Shown here: positions 16,990-26,307 of the stretch, in pieces
How the letters are laid out: each line of letters opens with the position of its first letter
How positions within the stretch are numbered: the first letter of the stretch is position 1
NCBI RefSeq assembly: GCF_001483135.1
Contig: NZ_LNAL01000006.1
Location: 496,003-560,002, forward strand
DNA: 64,000 nucleotides
Reading direction: 5' to 3'
From: Solirubrum puertoriconensis
Lineage (GTDB): Bacteria; Bacteroidota; Bacteroidia; Cytophagales; Hymenobacteraceae
The notes under the pieces: generated by a model
The model's database searches: none
What the model was told of the DNA's origin: nothing
The model's input: the letters and a program-made list of their open reading frames with translations, nothing else
Translations under genes and position numbers: made by a program

Positions 16990-18354
16990 TTACACACCTA
17001 GGGCAATAGCCAGCACAATGGCTACCACGGCCAGCAGCACCAGCAGCAAGTAAAGGGGCAGGGCAAACTTCCACCACTGATCGAAGCGCACGCCGCAAGC
17101 CGCTACAATGGCCATGAGGGCGCCGTTGGTAGGCGTTATCAGCTCGCACAAACCCGCACCGTACTGGTACGCCAGCACCGTAACCTGCCGCGAAAGGCCC
17201 AGCAAATCCGACAGCGGCGTGAGGATGGGCATTGTAAGCACGGCTTGCCCGCTTACGCTCGGCACGGGCAGGTGCAGGGCCGTGTGCACGCCCAGCATAC
17301 CTAGGGCTGATAGCGTGACGGGCAAGTGCGCCAGCGGCGCCGACATGCCGTTCACGATGGTATCCACGATTTGGCCTTGCTCGAGCACCACGAAAATGGC
17401 ACGGGCAAACCCAATCAGCATGCCCGAAAAAGCTATGTCCTTGAAGCCAGCAATAAAGCCCTCGGCCGTGCCGGTTAGGCCCAAGCCGCCCACCAGCCCG
17501 GCCGCTACGCCGAGCACAAAAAACAAGGCCGACATCTGCCCGAAGTCCCAGCCCAGCTCCAGCACGCCGTAGGCAAAGTACACGAAGGTGGCCAGCAGCA
17601 ACAGCAGCACCAAGCCGTGGCGGTGGCCGCCTTCCTGCGCGGCGGCTTCGGCCTCCAGCTCCGTGGCATCGGCAGCACCTAGGGGCGCGGTTTCGCGGTG
17701 GCGCAGGGCGTAACGCAGGGTGCCGCCAATCCAGATCAGCAGCGCCACGGCCAAAAACACCATTCGGAAACCCATGCCCGAGAGCAGCGGCAAACCCGCC
17801 AACTTTTGCGCAATACCCACCTGAAACGGGTTGAGCGGGCTGAACGCAGCGCCTACGGCGGCCGCGCCAATGCTTACGGCCGCCGCCGTGAGCACCGGGT
17901 AGCGCATGCGGCGCATCAGCACCAGCAGCACCGGTACCAAGGGCACAATTTCTTCCTGCATGTTCTCGAGGGCGCCCATGGTGGCAAACAGCAGCGCCAC
18001 CACGGGTATCACCAGGGCCTCGCGTCCGCGCAGCTTCTGCACTAGCCAATCGACGCCGCGCCGCAACGCACCGGTTTGGTCGACCACCGTAAACGCGCCG
18101 CCGGCCAGGAACACCAGGAAGATAACATCGGCCGCCTCCTGCAAGCCGCGCGGAATGGCCGTTACGGCATCGAGCGGCGAAACCGGCGTGGCGGGCACCA
18201 GGTGGTAGGAGCCCGGCACCACCACCTCGCGCTTGGTTACGGCATCTTCGCGCCGCTCAAAGCGGCCTGCGGGCAGCACATAGCTCAGGGCTACGGCCAA
18301 CAGGATAAAGCCAACCAACAGCACCAGCGGGTGCGGAAAACGAAACTTGGGCAT
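16990..18354 (-). CDS. YfcC-family carboxylate/amino-acid carrier
   Basis: 454 residues from the ATG at 18354 (MPKFRFPHPLVLLVGFILL), which fits the family start; 13 further codons lie upstream. There are about 12 membrane segments. Recognisable segments are VLPAGRFERRED near the N-terminus, FLVFLAGGAFTVVDQTGAL, MGALENMQEEIVPLVPVL, AAFSPLNPFQVGIAQ, and ELITPTNGALMAIVAACGV at the C-terminus, which are typical of the YfcC/arginine-ornithine antiporter-like group. The substrate is unknown. The antiporter gene lies upstream on the same strand, 66 bp away. Confidence 0.85.
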   Translation of the reverse strand: MPKFRFPHPLVLLVGFILLAVALSYVLPAGRFERREDAVTKREVVVPGSYHLVPATPVSPLDAVTAIPRGLQEAADVIFLVFLAGGAFTVVDQTGALRRGVDWLVQKLRGREALVIPVVALLFATMGALENMQEEIVPLVPVLLVLMRRMRYPVLTAAAVSIGAAAVGAAFSPLNPFQVGIAQKLAGLPLLSGMGFRMVFLAVALLIWIGGTLRYALRHRETAPLGAADATELEAEAAAQEGGHRHGLVLLLLLATFVYFAYGVLELGWDFGQMSALFFVLGVAAGLVGGLGLTGTAEGFIAGFKDIAFSGMLIGFARAIFVVLEQGQIVDTIVNGMSAPLAHLPVTLSALGMLGVHTALHLPVPSVSGQAVLTMPILTPLSDLLGLSRQVTVLAYQYGAGLCELITPTNGALMAIVAACGVRFDQWWKFALPLYLLLVLLAVVAIVLAIALGV

Positions 18355-18420
18355 GGGGTGGAGAAGCAGGTGTGTGCTGCAAAGGAAACACACGGCGCGC
18401 TGAGGAGCCGCGGCCAGGCC

Positions 18421-19671
18421 TCAGCTTTCGGGCTCGGCCTCCCTAGGTGCGCCCGGGAAAAACAGCCGGTAAAAGCCCAGCAGCGTGCCGCGCTCCACCA
18501 GCACAAACAGCAAGGTGCACAGCAGCGTAGTGCACAGAATTACCGAGAAGGTGATGGTTTGGATAACCTCGCCGGTAGGAATGCCGCGCTGCGCGGGCAG
18601 CGTGGCCAGCACGGCCGCGCCCAGGCCTTTCGGAATCATGATGCTCATTACCGACAAATCGAGCAGGGGCGTACGGGGCGGTGCTGAAGCCCGCACCACG
18701 GGTATGCGCGCTATCAGCAACAGCACTGTAAGGATGGCGCCCGTGCCTACCAGCCAGGCGTTGTCCATTTCGATGCTCAGGCCCACGTAGATGAAGAAAA
18801 ACGTGCGCAGCAAAAACACGATTTCGGAGAAGAACGACTTCTCATCTGCGCGTAGCGTAACGGGGTTGGCCGGAATGTAGCGCGCCAGCCGGTAGGGGCG
18901 GAGCAGGGCAATGTTGCCCAGCATAATACCGAACGTAAGCACCGCAATAGGCCCGCTGAACTCCATCATCTCCACCAACCCGTACACGATGAACACGAAA
19001 GCCGGCGTGGAGAAACGCGTTTTCTGCAGGCTGGGCACCCGCCCCTGAATCCACGACCAACCTAGGGCACCGCCCACGCCAATGAGCACGGCCAGCACCA
19101 GCGAGGCCACCATTTGCCCGAACATCGAGCCTACGTTGAAGCGGGCATCGTCGTAGGCCGTCATTAGCGACAGAGGCACGCCCAGGGTAAACAAGTCGCT
19201 GAACGCCGACTCAATAACCAGCGTGGCCGAGGTGCCCTCTTGCACCTGCACTTTGCGAATGAGTGAGGTGACTACCGCCGACGACGTGCCGCCCAAAATA
19301 GAGCCCAGCATCAGGGCCGAAAGCAAATCGAGCCCGGCCAGCCACTGGCCTACGGCAGCTCCGAGCAGCGTAGACACGATAAAGTTGAGCACCGTAAGCC
19401 CCACCGAGCCGCGCAACGAGGCTTGCAACTGCTGCAGGTGCACATCGAGCCCGCTTTCGAACAAGATGAATACCAGTACGATGTTGGTGAACAGGCGCCC
19501 GCCCTGGCCGAAATCCTTGGCGTGCGCCACGCCCAGTACCGGGCCCAGCAGCAAGCCCACTAGCAGCAGCCCAATCACCTCGGGCAGCTTGGTACGCTCG
19601 AATACCTCGGACAAATAGTGCCCAAAAAAGATCAGGCAGCCAAGTATGATAATGAGTATCGGGGTAGACAT
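18421..19671 (-). CDS. cation/proton antiporter (NhaP-like)
   Basis: 416 residues with about 12 membrane segments. Typical features are ERTKLPEVIGLLLVGLLLGP in the second helix, FESGLDVHLQQL and GSILGGTSSAVVTSLIRK in the ion-translocation core, and KSFFSEIVFLLRTFFFIYVGL late in the protein. It exchanges monovalent cations for protons at the inner membrane. It has no C-terminal TrkA domain, so it is a minimal version. It is probably co-transcribed with the downstream YfcC-type carrier. Confidence 0.88.
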   Translation of the reverse strand: MSTPILIIILGCLIFFGHYLSEVFERTKLPEVIGLLLVGLLLGPVLGVAHAKDFGQGGRLFTNIVLVFILFESGLDVHLQQLQASLRGSVGLTVLNFIVSTLLGAAVGQWLAGLDLLSALMLGSILGGTSSAVVTSLIRKVQVQEGTSATLVIESAFSDLFTLGVPLSLMTAYDDARFNVGSMFGQMVASLVLAVLIGVGGALGWSWIQGRVPSLQKTRFSTPAFVFIVYGLVEMMEFSGPIAVLTFGIMLGNIALLRPYRLARYIPANPVTLRADEKSFFSEIVFLLRTFFFIYVGLSIEMDNAWLVGTGAILTVLLLIARIPVVRASAPPRTPLLDLSVMSIMIPKGLGAAVLATLPAQRGIPTGEVIQTITFSVILCTTLLCTLLFVLVERGTLLGFYRLFFPGAPREAEPES

Positions 19672-19789
19672 GTAAGGGGCTTATACGGCTGCCGCGGCAA
19701 CTTATCCGGGGCCGCTGCCGGGGAACCCCTTGCCCGCTAATCGTTGTATCTTCGGTTCTAGTCGGCCGCGCCGTTGCTGCTGTGTTGTT

Positions 19790-20035
19790 ATGAAATTCGC
19801 CGCTTTCGCTCAATTACCCCTGGGTCAGCAGACCGAGCACCTGCTGCGCACCGGCCACCACCTGGCCGACCGCGCCGAGCACGGGTGCCGCTTGCAGCTG
19901 TATGCCCTGGAGGATTTTTATGCCGAAGTGTGGCGCTTGGTAGGCGAGGAGCGGGTGCTGTTCATCAACCTGTTCCAGAAGCCGGCGCTGCTGCAGAACT
20001 GGCTCGATAGCGTGCGACTGCCTGAGGAGCTGTAG
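19790..20035 (+). CDS. small conserved hypothetical protein
   Basis: 81 residues from the ATG at 19790 (MKFAAFAQLPLGQQTEHLL); the upstream extension has a Cys run and is unlikely to be translated. It is soluble and slightly acidic, with a predicted mixed helix-strand fold (LQLYALEDFYAEVWR, LFINLFQKPALLQNWL). No function recognised. It stands alone between the antiporter gene and a repeat-rich gap. Confidence 0.65.
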   Translation: MKFAAFAQLPLGQQTEHLLRTGHHLADRAEHGCRLQLYALEDFYAEVWRLVGEERVLFINLFQKPALLQNWLDSVRLPEEL

Positions 20036-20113
20036 GGGTTTAGGGATGTAGCAAAGGCGCCTGGCCAACGCCAGAACTGTTGTGCTAGGTGCGTTTACAG
20101 TTACTCCCCCAGA

Positions 20114-20216
20114 ACATCATGCTTCATCTAGCGTCCACTTGTCGAAGCATTTCTACCCAGAATATTCTACTATCTGACGAAGCGGTAGAGATGCTTCGAC
20201 TTGGCTCAACCTGACG
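20114..20216. repeat. hairpin element, GTCATGCTGAGC family (degenerate copy)
   Basis: Near-inverted arms: GTCGAAGCATTTCTACC on the left and GGTAGAGATGCTTCGAC on the right, with ATTCTACTATCTGACGAAGC in the loop. It shares the loop and arm sequence with the better copy at 23504-23594. The 237-bp gap in which it lies has no gene. Confidence 0.75.
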
Positions 20217-20272
20217 ACCTAGGAGAACTGCACCTAAACCAATTCAAAATCTACTTACCCACGAACGCGTAC

Positions 20273-22522
20273 CTAAACCCGCGCTACTTGCCGTTCTGGC
20301 TCCCGATCGAACCGCTCGAGCACCAGCGGGAAGATGATGATTTCGCCAAACAGCGCCGCTGCTACCGAAACGGCCGTGAGTAATCCGAACAGCTCCACCG
20401 TTTTCAGCGAGCCAAAGCCCATAACAGCATAACCGGCAAACAAAATAATGCTGGTAAGCACAATGGTAGGCCCTACGTGCGTGATGGTGCTGAGCCGCGC
20501 CTGGTGCGGCGATTGGCCGCCGAGCCGCGCCTGCCGGTAATGGTGAATGTAGTGCACCGTATCATCGACGCACAAGCCCAGCACAATGGCGCCAATGCTG
20601 GCCGTGGCGGTGTCGAGGGCAATGCCAAACCAGCCCATAACGCCGAGCAGCACCAGCACCGGAAACAGATTGGGCACTACCGTAAGCAGCGCCAACCGAA
20701 AGCTGCGCACGTACAGCCACACCAGCCCGAACACCATAAAGGCCGATAGCAGCAGGCTGTTGGTTTGCGAGGTGGTTACGTACTCCACAATGCGGGCGTA
20801 CATGGGCTGGTAGCCGGCCGGCCGTACCGTAGCCACGGCACCTAAGGTGTTGCGGGCCATGCGCAGCAGGGTATCGGTTTTGGCGGTGAGCTGCCGCGCC
20901 GAGAGCATAGCGCCCGAAACAGTGATGCGCCCGGTTTGGCTCGGGATGTGCATAAACTGCCCGGTTAGCTGCGGGTAATAGGTCGTTAGCTGCTCGTGCA
21001 CTTTCCGGAGCAAGCTTTGGCTGCGGAGCGCCGCGCGGCCTTTGCCCGGAAAGCGGGTTTCGAGGCCGGCTTCGTAAAGCGACTGAAAGCCGAACACGCG
21101 GCCCACGCCCAGCAAGGTGCGGGCCGAATCGGCGAAGGCAGCGGCGGCCTGCACCAAGGCTGCATCATCGAGTTGGTGGCCGGGTTTGGGCTCAACCAAC
21201 AGCTCCAGGGGCATGTACGGGCCCCAGGTTTTTTCCATAGCCTGGTGGTCGTGCACCACGGCGTGGTTCCCGGGGAAGTAACCTAGGGTGTAGGTATCGG
21301 CTTGCAGCAGGGTAGTGCCGGCCGAAGCCAGCAGCACTAGAGCTACTGAGGCGACCGTGAATGCGCCTTTGCGACTGAGGATAACCTCGTAAAGCCGCGC
21401 CAGCGCCGAGCTGGTGGTGCGCGTGGCCCTAGGTGCGGGCATGGCGAGGGGCAGTATCAGGACGCCCAGCAGAAAAGTGAACAGCAAGCACAAGGCAATG
21501 CCCAAGGCCGCAAACAAGCCGAACGTTTTCAGAATGGCCATGGGGCTGGTAACCAGCGCCAAAAAGCCCGCCACGGTGGTAAGCATGGTAGCCAGGCAGG
21601 GCGAAAACGTGTTGCGCAGCGCCTGCAGCGCCGACTCCTGCCGCGACATACCCGGTGCGGCCACTAGGTTGCGCTCGTTGATGACGTGCATGGCATCCAT
21701 AAACCCCAGCAAAATCAGCACCACCGGCAGCAGTACGGTCATCAGGTTCAGCCGGTAACCCAGGGCGCCGTACACGCCCAGCGTTACGTAGGTGGCCAGC
21801 CCCACAATGCCCAGCACGTAGAGCAGCAGCCAACCGTTGCGGTACAGCAGGGCAAACACGGCAAACATCAGTAGGTAACCCAAGCCCAGAAAGAAGCCGA
21901 AATCCTGCTGCGACAAGGCATTCAGACCAGCGTAAATAACGCCTACGCCGCCTAGGTAGGCATGCTCGCGGGGAACGTTGGCATATACCGCGCGCTGCAC
22001 GGCCGCCACAATGTTGCCGCGCTGCGCATCAAAATCGGGCAGTTGGCGCATTTGCACCAGAAAGCGCGCCGTACGATAATCGGGGCTGAAAAGCTGCTCG
22101 CGCAATACCGTGTGTTTGGCTAGCAGCTGCCGCACTTCGGCCGGCTGGGTGTTGGCCTTGAGTAGCGGTTGGGCGCTGCTACCTCGGGCCGCTCGCTTGG
22201 GCACCATGGCGTTGCCGGGGCCGAGTATGCCCGCCACGGCCGGAATGCGCTCCAACTCCTGGCTAAGCCGGCGGAAGCGCCGGAAGTATTCCGGCGTCAG
22301 TACCGAGTGGTCGTCGTGCACCACCACAATCAGTACTTCATCGTTGCCGAAGCGCTGTTGAAAGTCGCGGTAGGCCTGCAGGCTGGCGTCGCCTTCCAGA
22401 AACCATGCTTCCAAGCTATTGTCAACCTGCACGGCGGCCCGCACACCTGGCCACAACAGCGCGCATACCACCAGCACCAGCCCGAGCAGCCAAAAACGAA
22501 ATTTGTGTAATCCCTCAATCAT
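20273..22522 (-). CDS. RND-superfamily (MMPL/HAE3-type) exporter
   Basis: 749 residues from the ATG at 22522 (MIEGLHKFRFWLLGLVLVV). The layout is that of RND exporters: one membrane helix, a large periplasmic loop (about 35-200), five helices, then the same again. Landmarks are FGNDEVLIVVV in the first loop, LPVVLILLGFMDAMHVINE in helix 4, where Asp is expected for proton relay, and SIGAIVLGLCVDDTVHYIHHY in helix 10. MMPL/HAE3 members move lipids or hydrophobic molecules across the envelope. It diverges by 40 bp from a UbiA-type gene, which suggests a shared regulatory region and perhaps export of that pathway's product (inference). Confidence 0.9.
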   Translation of the reverse strand: MIEGLHKFRFWLLGLVLVVCALLWPGVRAAVQVDNSLEAWFLEGDASLQAYRDFQQRFGNDEVLIVVVHDDHSVLTPEYFRRFRRLSQELERIPAVAGILGPGNAMVPKRAARGSSAQPLLKANTQPAEVRQLLAKHTVLREQLFSPDYRTARFLVQMRQLPDFDAQRGNIVAAVQRAVYANVPREHAYLGGVGVIYAGLNALSQQDFGFFLGLGYLLMFAVFALLYRNGWLLLYVLGIVGLATYVTLGVYGALGYRLNLMTVLLPVVLILLGFMDAMHVINERNLVAAPGMSRQESALQALRNTFSPCLATMLTTVAGFLALVTSPMAILKTFGLFAALGIALCLLFTFLLGVLILPLAMPAPRATRTTSSALARLYEVILSRKGAFTVASVALVLLASAGTTLLQADTYTLGYFPGNHAVVHDHQAMEKTWGPYMPLELLVEPKPGHQLDDAALVQAAAAFADSARTLLGVGRVFGFQSLYEAGLETRFPGKGRAALRSQSLLRKVHEQLTTYYPQLTGQFMHIPSQTGRITVSGAMLSARQLTAKTDTLLRMARNTLGAVATVRPAGYQPMYARIVEYVTTSQTNSLLLSAFMVFGLVWLYVRSFRLALLTVVPNLFPVLVLLGVMGWFGIALDTATASIGAIVLGLCVDDTVHYIHHYRQARLGGQSPHQARLSTITHVGPTIVLTSIILFAGYAVMGFGSLKTVELFGLLTAVSVAAALFGEIIIFPLVLERFDREPERQVARV

Positions 22523-22562
22523 GTGGGTGCGATAGGGCGGCCGTGGGTGTAATTTGCTTGCC

Positions 22563-23462
22563 ATGAATTGGCGCCACTTTCCTGCTTACCTGCACGAGCG
22601 TTTTCCGCTCGTCAACATGGCATTGTTTGCCATTTTGTTCCTCACGGTGTTGGCCGTGGCGCAGGCCACGCAACCAGCAAAGCCAGCGGCATTTGGCCCG
22701 CAGGAGGCAGTGGGCATTCTGGCTACAATATCCTTCTTTTTCCGGCTTCGGGTATTCGACGAAATCAAAGATTACGCCTCCGATCAGGAGCACTTTCCGC
22801 ACCGCGTGTTGCAATCGGGCCGCGTTAGCCTAGGTCAGCTAAAGCGCGTGGCGTGGGCAGGGCTAGTGCTGGAGGCGGCATGGTCGGCCTGGATGAGTTG
22901 GGGCACGCTGCTGGCCTGGGTGCTGGTGGTGAGTTACAGCCTGCTGATGCGCTATGAGTTTTTTGTGCGCGATTGGCTGCGGGCCCGGCTGGTGCTGTAT
23001 GCCTTCACGCACCTGCTCATTATGCCGCTGATTATTGGCTGGGTGTGGTCGGCCTACGCCGCGCAGCCGCTGCTCTCGGTGCCGTTGCTGCTGCTGGCGC
23101 TGCTCAGCCTGCTCGGCGGCTTGTCGTTCGAAATTGCCCGCAAAATCAAAACGCCCGAAGCCGAGCGCACTGGGGTCGATTCGTACTCCCGCTCTCTAGG
23201 TTACGTGGGAGCTATTGTGGCCGTGCTGGTGGTGCTGCTGGCCGGCGTGCTGGTGCAGGGCTACTTGCTGAATTTGCTGGCCACGCGCCTATGGCCCTTT
23301 GCCCTGATGGGTGTGCTGTACGTGGTAACAGTGGGTGCCTACCTAGGCAGCCTGGCTAAGCCGCGCACCAAAACCCTAAAGTTGGCCGAGTTGCTGGTGT
23401 CGCTGTTCATGCTCACCAGTTACGTGTCAATCATCGTCGAAATTGCCGGGCGGCTCTGGTAG
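22563..23462 (+). CDS. UbiA-family prenyltransferase-like membrane protein
   Basis: 299 residues from the ATG at 22563 (MNWRHFPAYLHERFPL), with eight or nine membrane segments. The first acidic motif is D66-x3-D70-x3-D74 in RVFDEIKDYASDQ; the second acidic region is in KIKTPEAERTGVDSYSR. UbiA enzymes transfer prenyl groups from prenyl diphosphates to aromatic or other acceptors in the membrane, using two Mg2+-binding Asp motifs. The acceptor is unknown; the second motif is less canonical than in UbiA/MenA. It is followed, after a repeat element, by the phosphotransferase-like gene at 23701 on the same strand. Confidence 0.82.
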   Translation: MNWRHFPAYLHERFPLVNMALFAILFLTVLAVAQATQPAKPAAFGPQEAVGILATISFFFRLRVFDEIKDYASDQEHFPHRVLQSGRVSLGQLKRVAWAGLVLEAAWSAWMSWGTLLAWVLVVSYSLLMRYEFFVRDWLRARLVLYAFTHLLIMPLIIGWVWSAYAAQPLLSVPLLLLALLSLLGGLSFEIARKIKTPEAERTGVDSYSRSLGYVGAIVAVLVVLLAGVLVQGYLLNLLATRLWPFALMGVLYVVTVGAYLGSLAKPRTKTLKLAELLVSLFMLTSYVSIIVEIAGRLW

Positions 23463-23503
23463 GTTAAGCGCGTGTTTGGATTTAGCTATAACGGCACTTC
23501 GAA

Positions 23504-23594
23504 CGTCATGCTGAGCGAAGCCGAAGCATCTCTACGGATAGTAATCTACTATCTGGTGAAGCGGTAGAGATGCTTCGGCTTCGCTCAGCATGAC
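23504..23594. repeat. hairpin element, GTCATGCTGAGC family (best copy)
   Basis: Ends GTCATGCTGAGCGAAGCCGA and its exact complement form a long perfect stem, continuing through AGCATCTCTAC. The loop is about 30 bases. It lies between the UbiA-type and PEP-dependent enzyme genes. It would fold strongly in RNA and could stabilise or end the upstream transcript. Related copies lie at 20114, 28940 and 48149. Confidence 0.88.
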
Positions 23595-23700
23595 CTAAGC
23601 CTATATTACCAAACAGGCTCAAATTTCCCGGCCTCTATCCATCCGCCATTTGTCTCAGCAGTACTTACTGCCGCGCTGCTATCCATCACCTCGCACCTGC

Positions 23701-26271
23701 ATGATCCTGACCTCCGCCGAACCGCAGCCCCTACGCTACGCCGTGGGCGGCAAAGCGGCTGGTTTGTACCGTTTGCAAGCCGTAGGCATGCGCGTGCCCG
23801 ATTTCGTGGTGCTGCCCGCCGAGCAGTTCGATGTGCTGCTCCTAGGTATCGGTACCGATGCAGCTGCCCTGCAGCAACGCCGCGAAAAGCTCTTGCAATT
23901 CTGTATAGCCGAGGCTGACCGCGCCAGGCTCGTGGCCCAATTCGAGCAGTGGAATTTTCCGTCGCAGCCCGTAGTGGTGCGCTCTTCCGTGGCCGACGAA
24001 GACGGGCAGCATGCCGCCTTTGCAGGGCTGATGGATACCTTTCTGAACCTGACTACGATGGAGGCCGTGGAGCAGGCCATTGCCCGCTGTGCCGCCAGTG
24101 CTTATTCCGAGCGCGCCGTGGCTTACCGACAGCAAAAAGGCTTGCCACTGGCAGCGCGGCCAGCCGTCATCATTCAGCGGCAAATTGCGCCCGCGGCCAG
24201 CGGAGTGCTGTTTTCCACCTTCCCCGAGTACCCGCAAGAGCTGGCCGTACACGCCGTCTGGGGTTTTGGCGAAGGGCTGGTGAGCGGCGCCTTAGCGCCC
24301 GATGAATTCTACTTCAGCAAGCAAACCGGGCAAGTGCACCGGCAAACCATTGCCAGCAAAGACCAGCAGTTAATGACCCGCCCCGAAGGTGGGCTAATCA
24401 TGCAGGCCGTTCCAGCAGCCCAGCAGCACGAGCCTTGCCTCAGTGCCACGCACCTAGGACAGCTCTTCGGCATCGGTACGCAGCTGGAACAGGCCCTAGG
24501 TGGCCCGCAGGATGTGGAGTTTGTGGCGGAAGGCGAGCAGCTGTGGATAGTGCAGGCGCGGCCCATCACGCAGCCCATTCCGGAGGTGGTGGTGTACGAT
24601 AACTCCAACATCCAGGAAAGCTACTGCGGGGTAACCACGCCGCTCACGTTCAGCTTTGCCCAGCGGGCCTACGCCACGGTGTACCGCCAAACCATGCACG
24701 CCCTGGGTTTGCCCGCGGCCGAAATTGCCGCCCAGGAACCTGTGGTAACGCAGCTGCTGGGCTTGGTGAAGGGCCGCATTTACTACAACATCAACAATTG
24801 GTACCGCGGCCTGCAGCTGCTGCCTTCGTTTCGGCAAAACAAGGCCGATATGGAGCGCATGATGGGCTTGGAAGAACCCGTTGATTTTGTGCAGACGCAG
24901 GAGAAAAGCTTGCCCGCCAAGTTGCGCATGTCCCCGCGGCTGGTGCTAAACCTATCGCGGCTGATGTGGGCCTTTTCGCGCCTCGATGCTGCCGTAAAGG
25001 CGTTTCATGCCCGCTTCGAGCAGCATTACCAACGCTTTTACAGGCTGCAGCTAAGCCACTTTAGTGCCGACGCGCTCCTGGCCGAAAAAGCCCGCCTCGA
25101 CGATGAACTGCTCGGTAACTGGAGTACGCCCATCGTCAACGATTTCTATGTGATGATGATCAACGGGCGCGCCGTGCGCCTGCTGCAGAAAGCCGGCGCC
25201 GCCGAGCCCGAAGAGCTGCTGCGCCGGTACCTGGCCGGCGACCAGGACCTGGCCAGCACCCAGCCCACCAAGCGCATGCTGGCCTTGGCTGATATGGTAC
25301 GCCCAAATGCCACCTTGCGCCAGCTCATTTTGGAGCAGCGCAGCGATTTGCCCGAACAGGTGCAGCAGCTGGCTCCCGAGTTTGCGCAAGCGGTAGCCGA
25401 GTTTATCAGCGGCTACGGCGACCGTACCGTGGGCGAGCTAAAGCTCGAAACCCAGACCATGCGCACCAACCCGCAGATATTTTACCAATACCTGCGCAAC
25501 TACCTGGGCGCTGAGGTCCCAGCTACCCTAGGTACCCACGGCAGCCAGCAAGTGCTCAGCCAGGCGCAGGCCGAAGTGGAGGCCTTGTTGCATGGCAAAT
25601 CGTGGCTGCAGCAGCGCCAGGTGCGCCGTCAGCTCCAACGTTTGCAACAAGCCATTCGCAACCGCGAATCGTTGCGGCTAGAGCGCACCCGGCTTTTTGG
25701 CATGTACCGGGCCTTGTACCTGGCCATGGGCGAAAGGCTCGCGGCCGCGGGGCTGCTCCAACAACCTCGGCAGATCTTTTTCCTGACTGAGGACGAAGCC
25801 ACCACTACCCTGAAAGCTGGTTTCCTGGCCGATTTGCCGGCAACGTTGGCCGCGCGTCAGCAGGAGTTTAGTGCCAACCAACGCGCCGATGTGCCCGCCC
25901 GCGTGGTGGTGCCCTCGCCGCCGCTCGCGCCAGTCGAGTACCTAGAAACCAGCGAAGCACTGATGCGCGGCACCGGCTGCTACCCCGGCCAGGTAAGCGG
26001 CGAGGTGCTGGTCATCACCTCGCCCGACGACAACCTAGGCGTGGCCGGCAAAATCGTGTGCGCGCTACGTACCGACCCGGGCTGGGCGGCGCTGTTTCCG
26101 GCTTGCCGCGGCGTTATCATCGAAAAAGGTTCGTCGCTTTCGCACTCGGTTATTCTGCTGCGCGAGCTGGGCATTCCCACCATCATCAACGTGCCGAACA
26201 TCACCAAACGCCTGCATAGCGGCCAGTACGTGCGCCTCGATGGTGCCTCCGGCGAAATTGAGCTGCTGTAG
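23701..26271 (+). CDS. PEP-synthase-like / rifampicin-phosphotransferase-like enzyme
   Basis: 856 residues from the ATG at 23701 (MILTSAEPQPLRYAVGGKAAG); a TTG at 23650 is less likely. Three parts are visible. Residues 1-320 are the PPDK-type ATP-grasp domain (VVVRSSVADEDG, WGFGEGLVSGALAPDEFYFS, WIVQARPIT). Residues 320-760 are a long unassigned helical middle. Residues 765-856 are the swivelling phosphohistidine domain (GSSLSHSVILLRELGIPTI, His near 815). The PEP-binding barrel of true PEP synthase is missing, so the architecture is that of Rph, which phosphorylates small molecules with ATP. The acceptor is unknown and may be a product of the neighbouring UbiA-type enzyme (inference). Confidence 0.85.
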   Translation: MILTSAEPQPLRYAVGGKAAGLYRLQAVGMRVPDFVVLPAEQFDVLLLGIGTDAAALQQRREKLLQFCIAEADRARLVAQFEQWNFPSQPVVVRSSVADEDGQHAAFAGLMDTFLNLTTMEAVEQAIARCAASAYSERAVAYRQQKGLPLAARPAVIIQRQIAPAASGVLFSTFPEYPQELAVHAVWGFGEGLVSGALAPDEFYFSKQTGQVHRQTIASKDQQLMTRPEGGLIMQAVPAAQQHEPCLSATHLGQLFGIGTQLEQALGGPQDVEFVAEGEQLWIVQARPITQPIPEVVVYDNSNIQESYCGVTTPLTFSFAQRAYATVYRQTMHALGLPAAEIAAQEPVVTQLLGLVKGRIYYNINNWYRGLQLLPSFRQNKADMERMMGLEEPVDFVQTQEKSLPAKLRMSPRLVLNLSRLMWAFSRLDAAVKAFHARFEQHYQRFYRLQLSHFSADALLAEKARLDDELLGNWSTPIVNDFYVMMINGRAVRLLQKAGAAEPEELLRRYLAGDQDLASTQPTKRMLALADMVRPNATLRQLILEQRSDLPEQVQQLAPEFAQAVAEFISGYGDRTVGELKLETQTMRTNPQIFYQYLRNYLGAEVPATLGTHGSQQVLSQAQAEVEALLHGKSWLQQRQVRRQLQRLQQAIRNRESLRLERTRLFGMYRALYLAMGERLAAAGLLQQPRQIFFLTEDEATTTLKAGFLADLPATLAARQQEFSANQRADVPARVVVPSPPLAPVEYLETSEALMRGTGCYPGQVSGEVLVITSPDDNLGVAGKIVCALRTDPGWAALFPACRGVIIEKGSSLSHSVILLRELGIPTIINVPNITKRLHSGQYVRLDGASGEIELL

Positions 26272-26307
26272 CGGTAGGCTGGTTTATTTGCTTCCGGACA
26301 CGGCGGT

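Noticed and set aside
23650-23700. TTG start for the Rph-like gene
   Set aside because: The ATG at 23701 gives the family-like N-terminus; the extra 17 residues are Cys/Pro/Arg-rich and unlikely.
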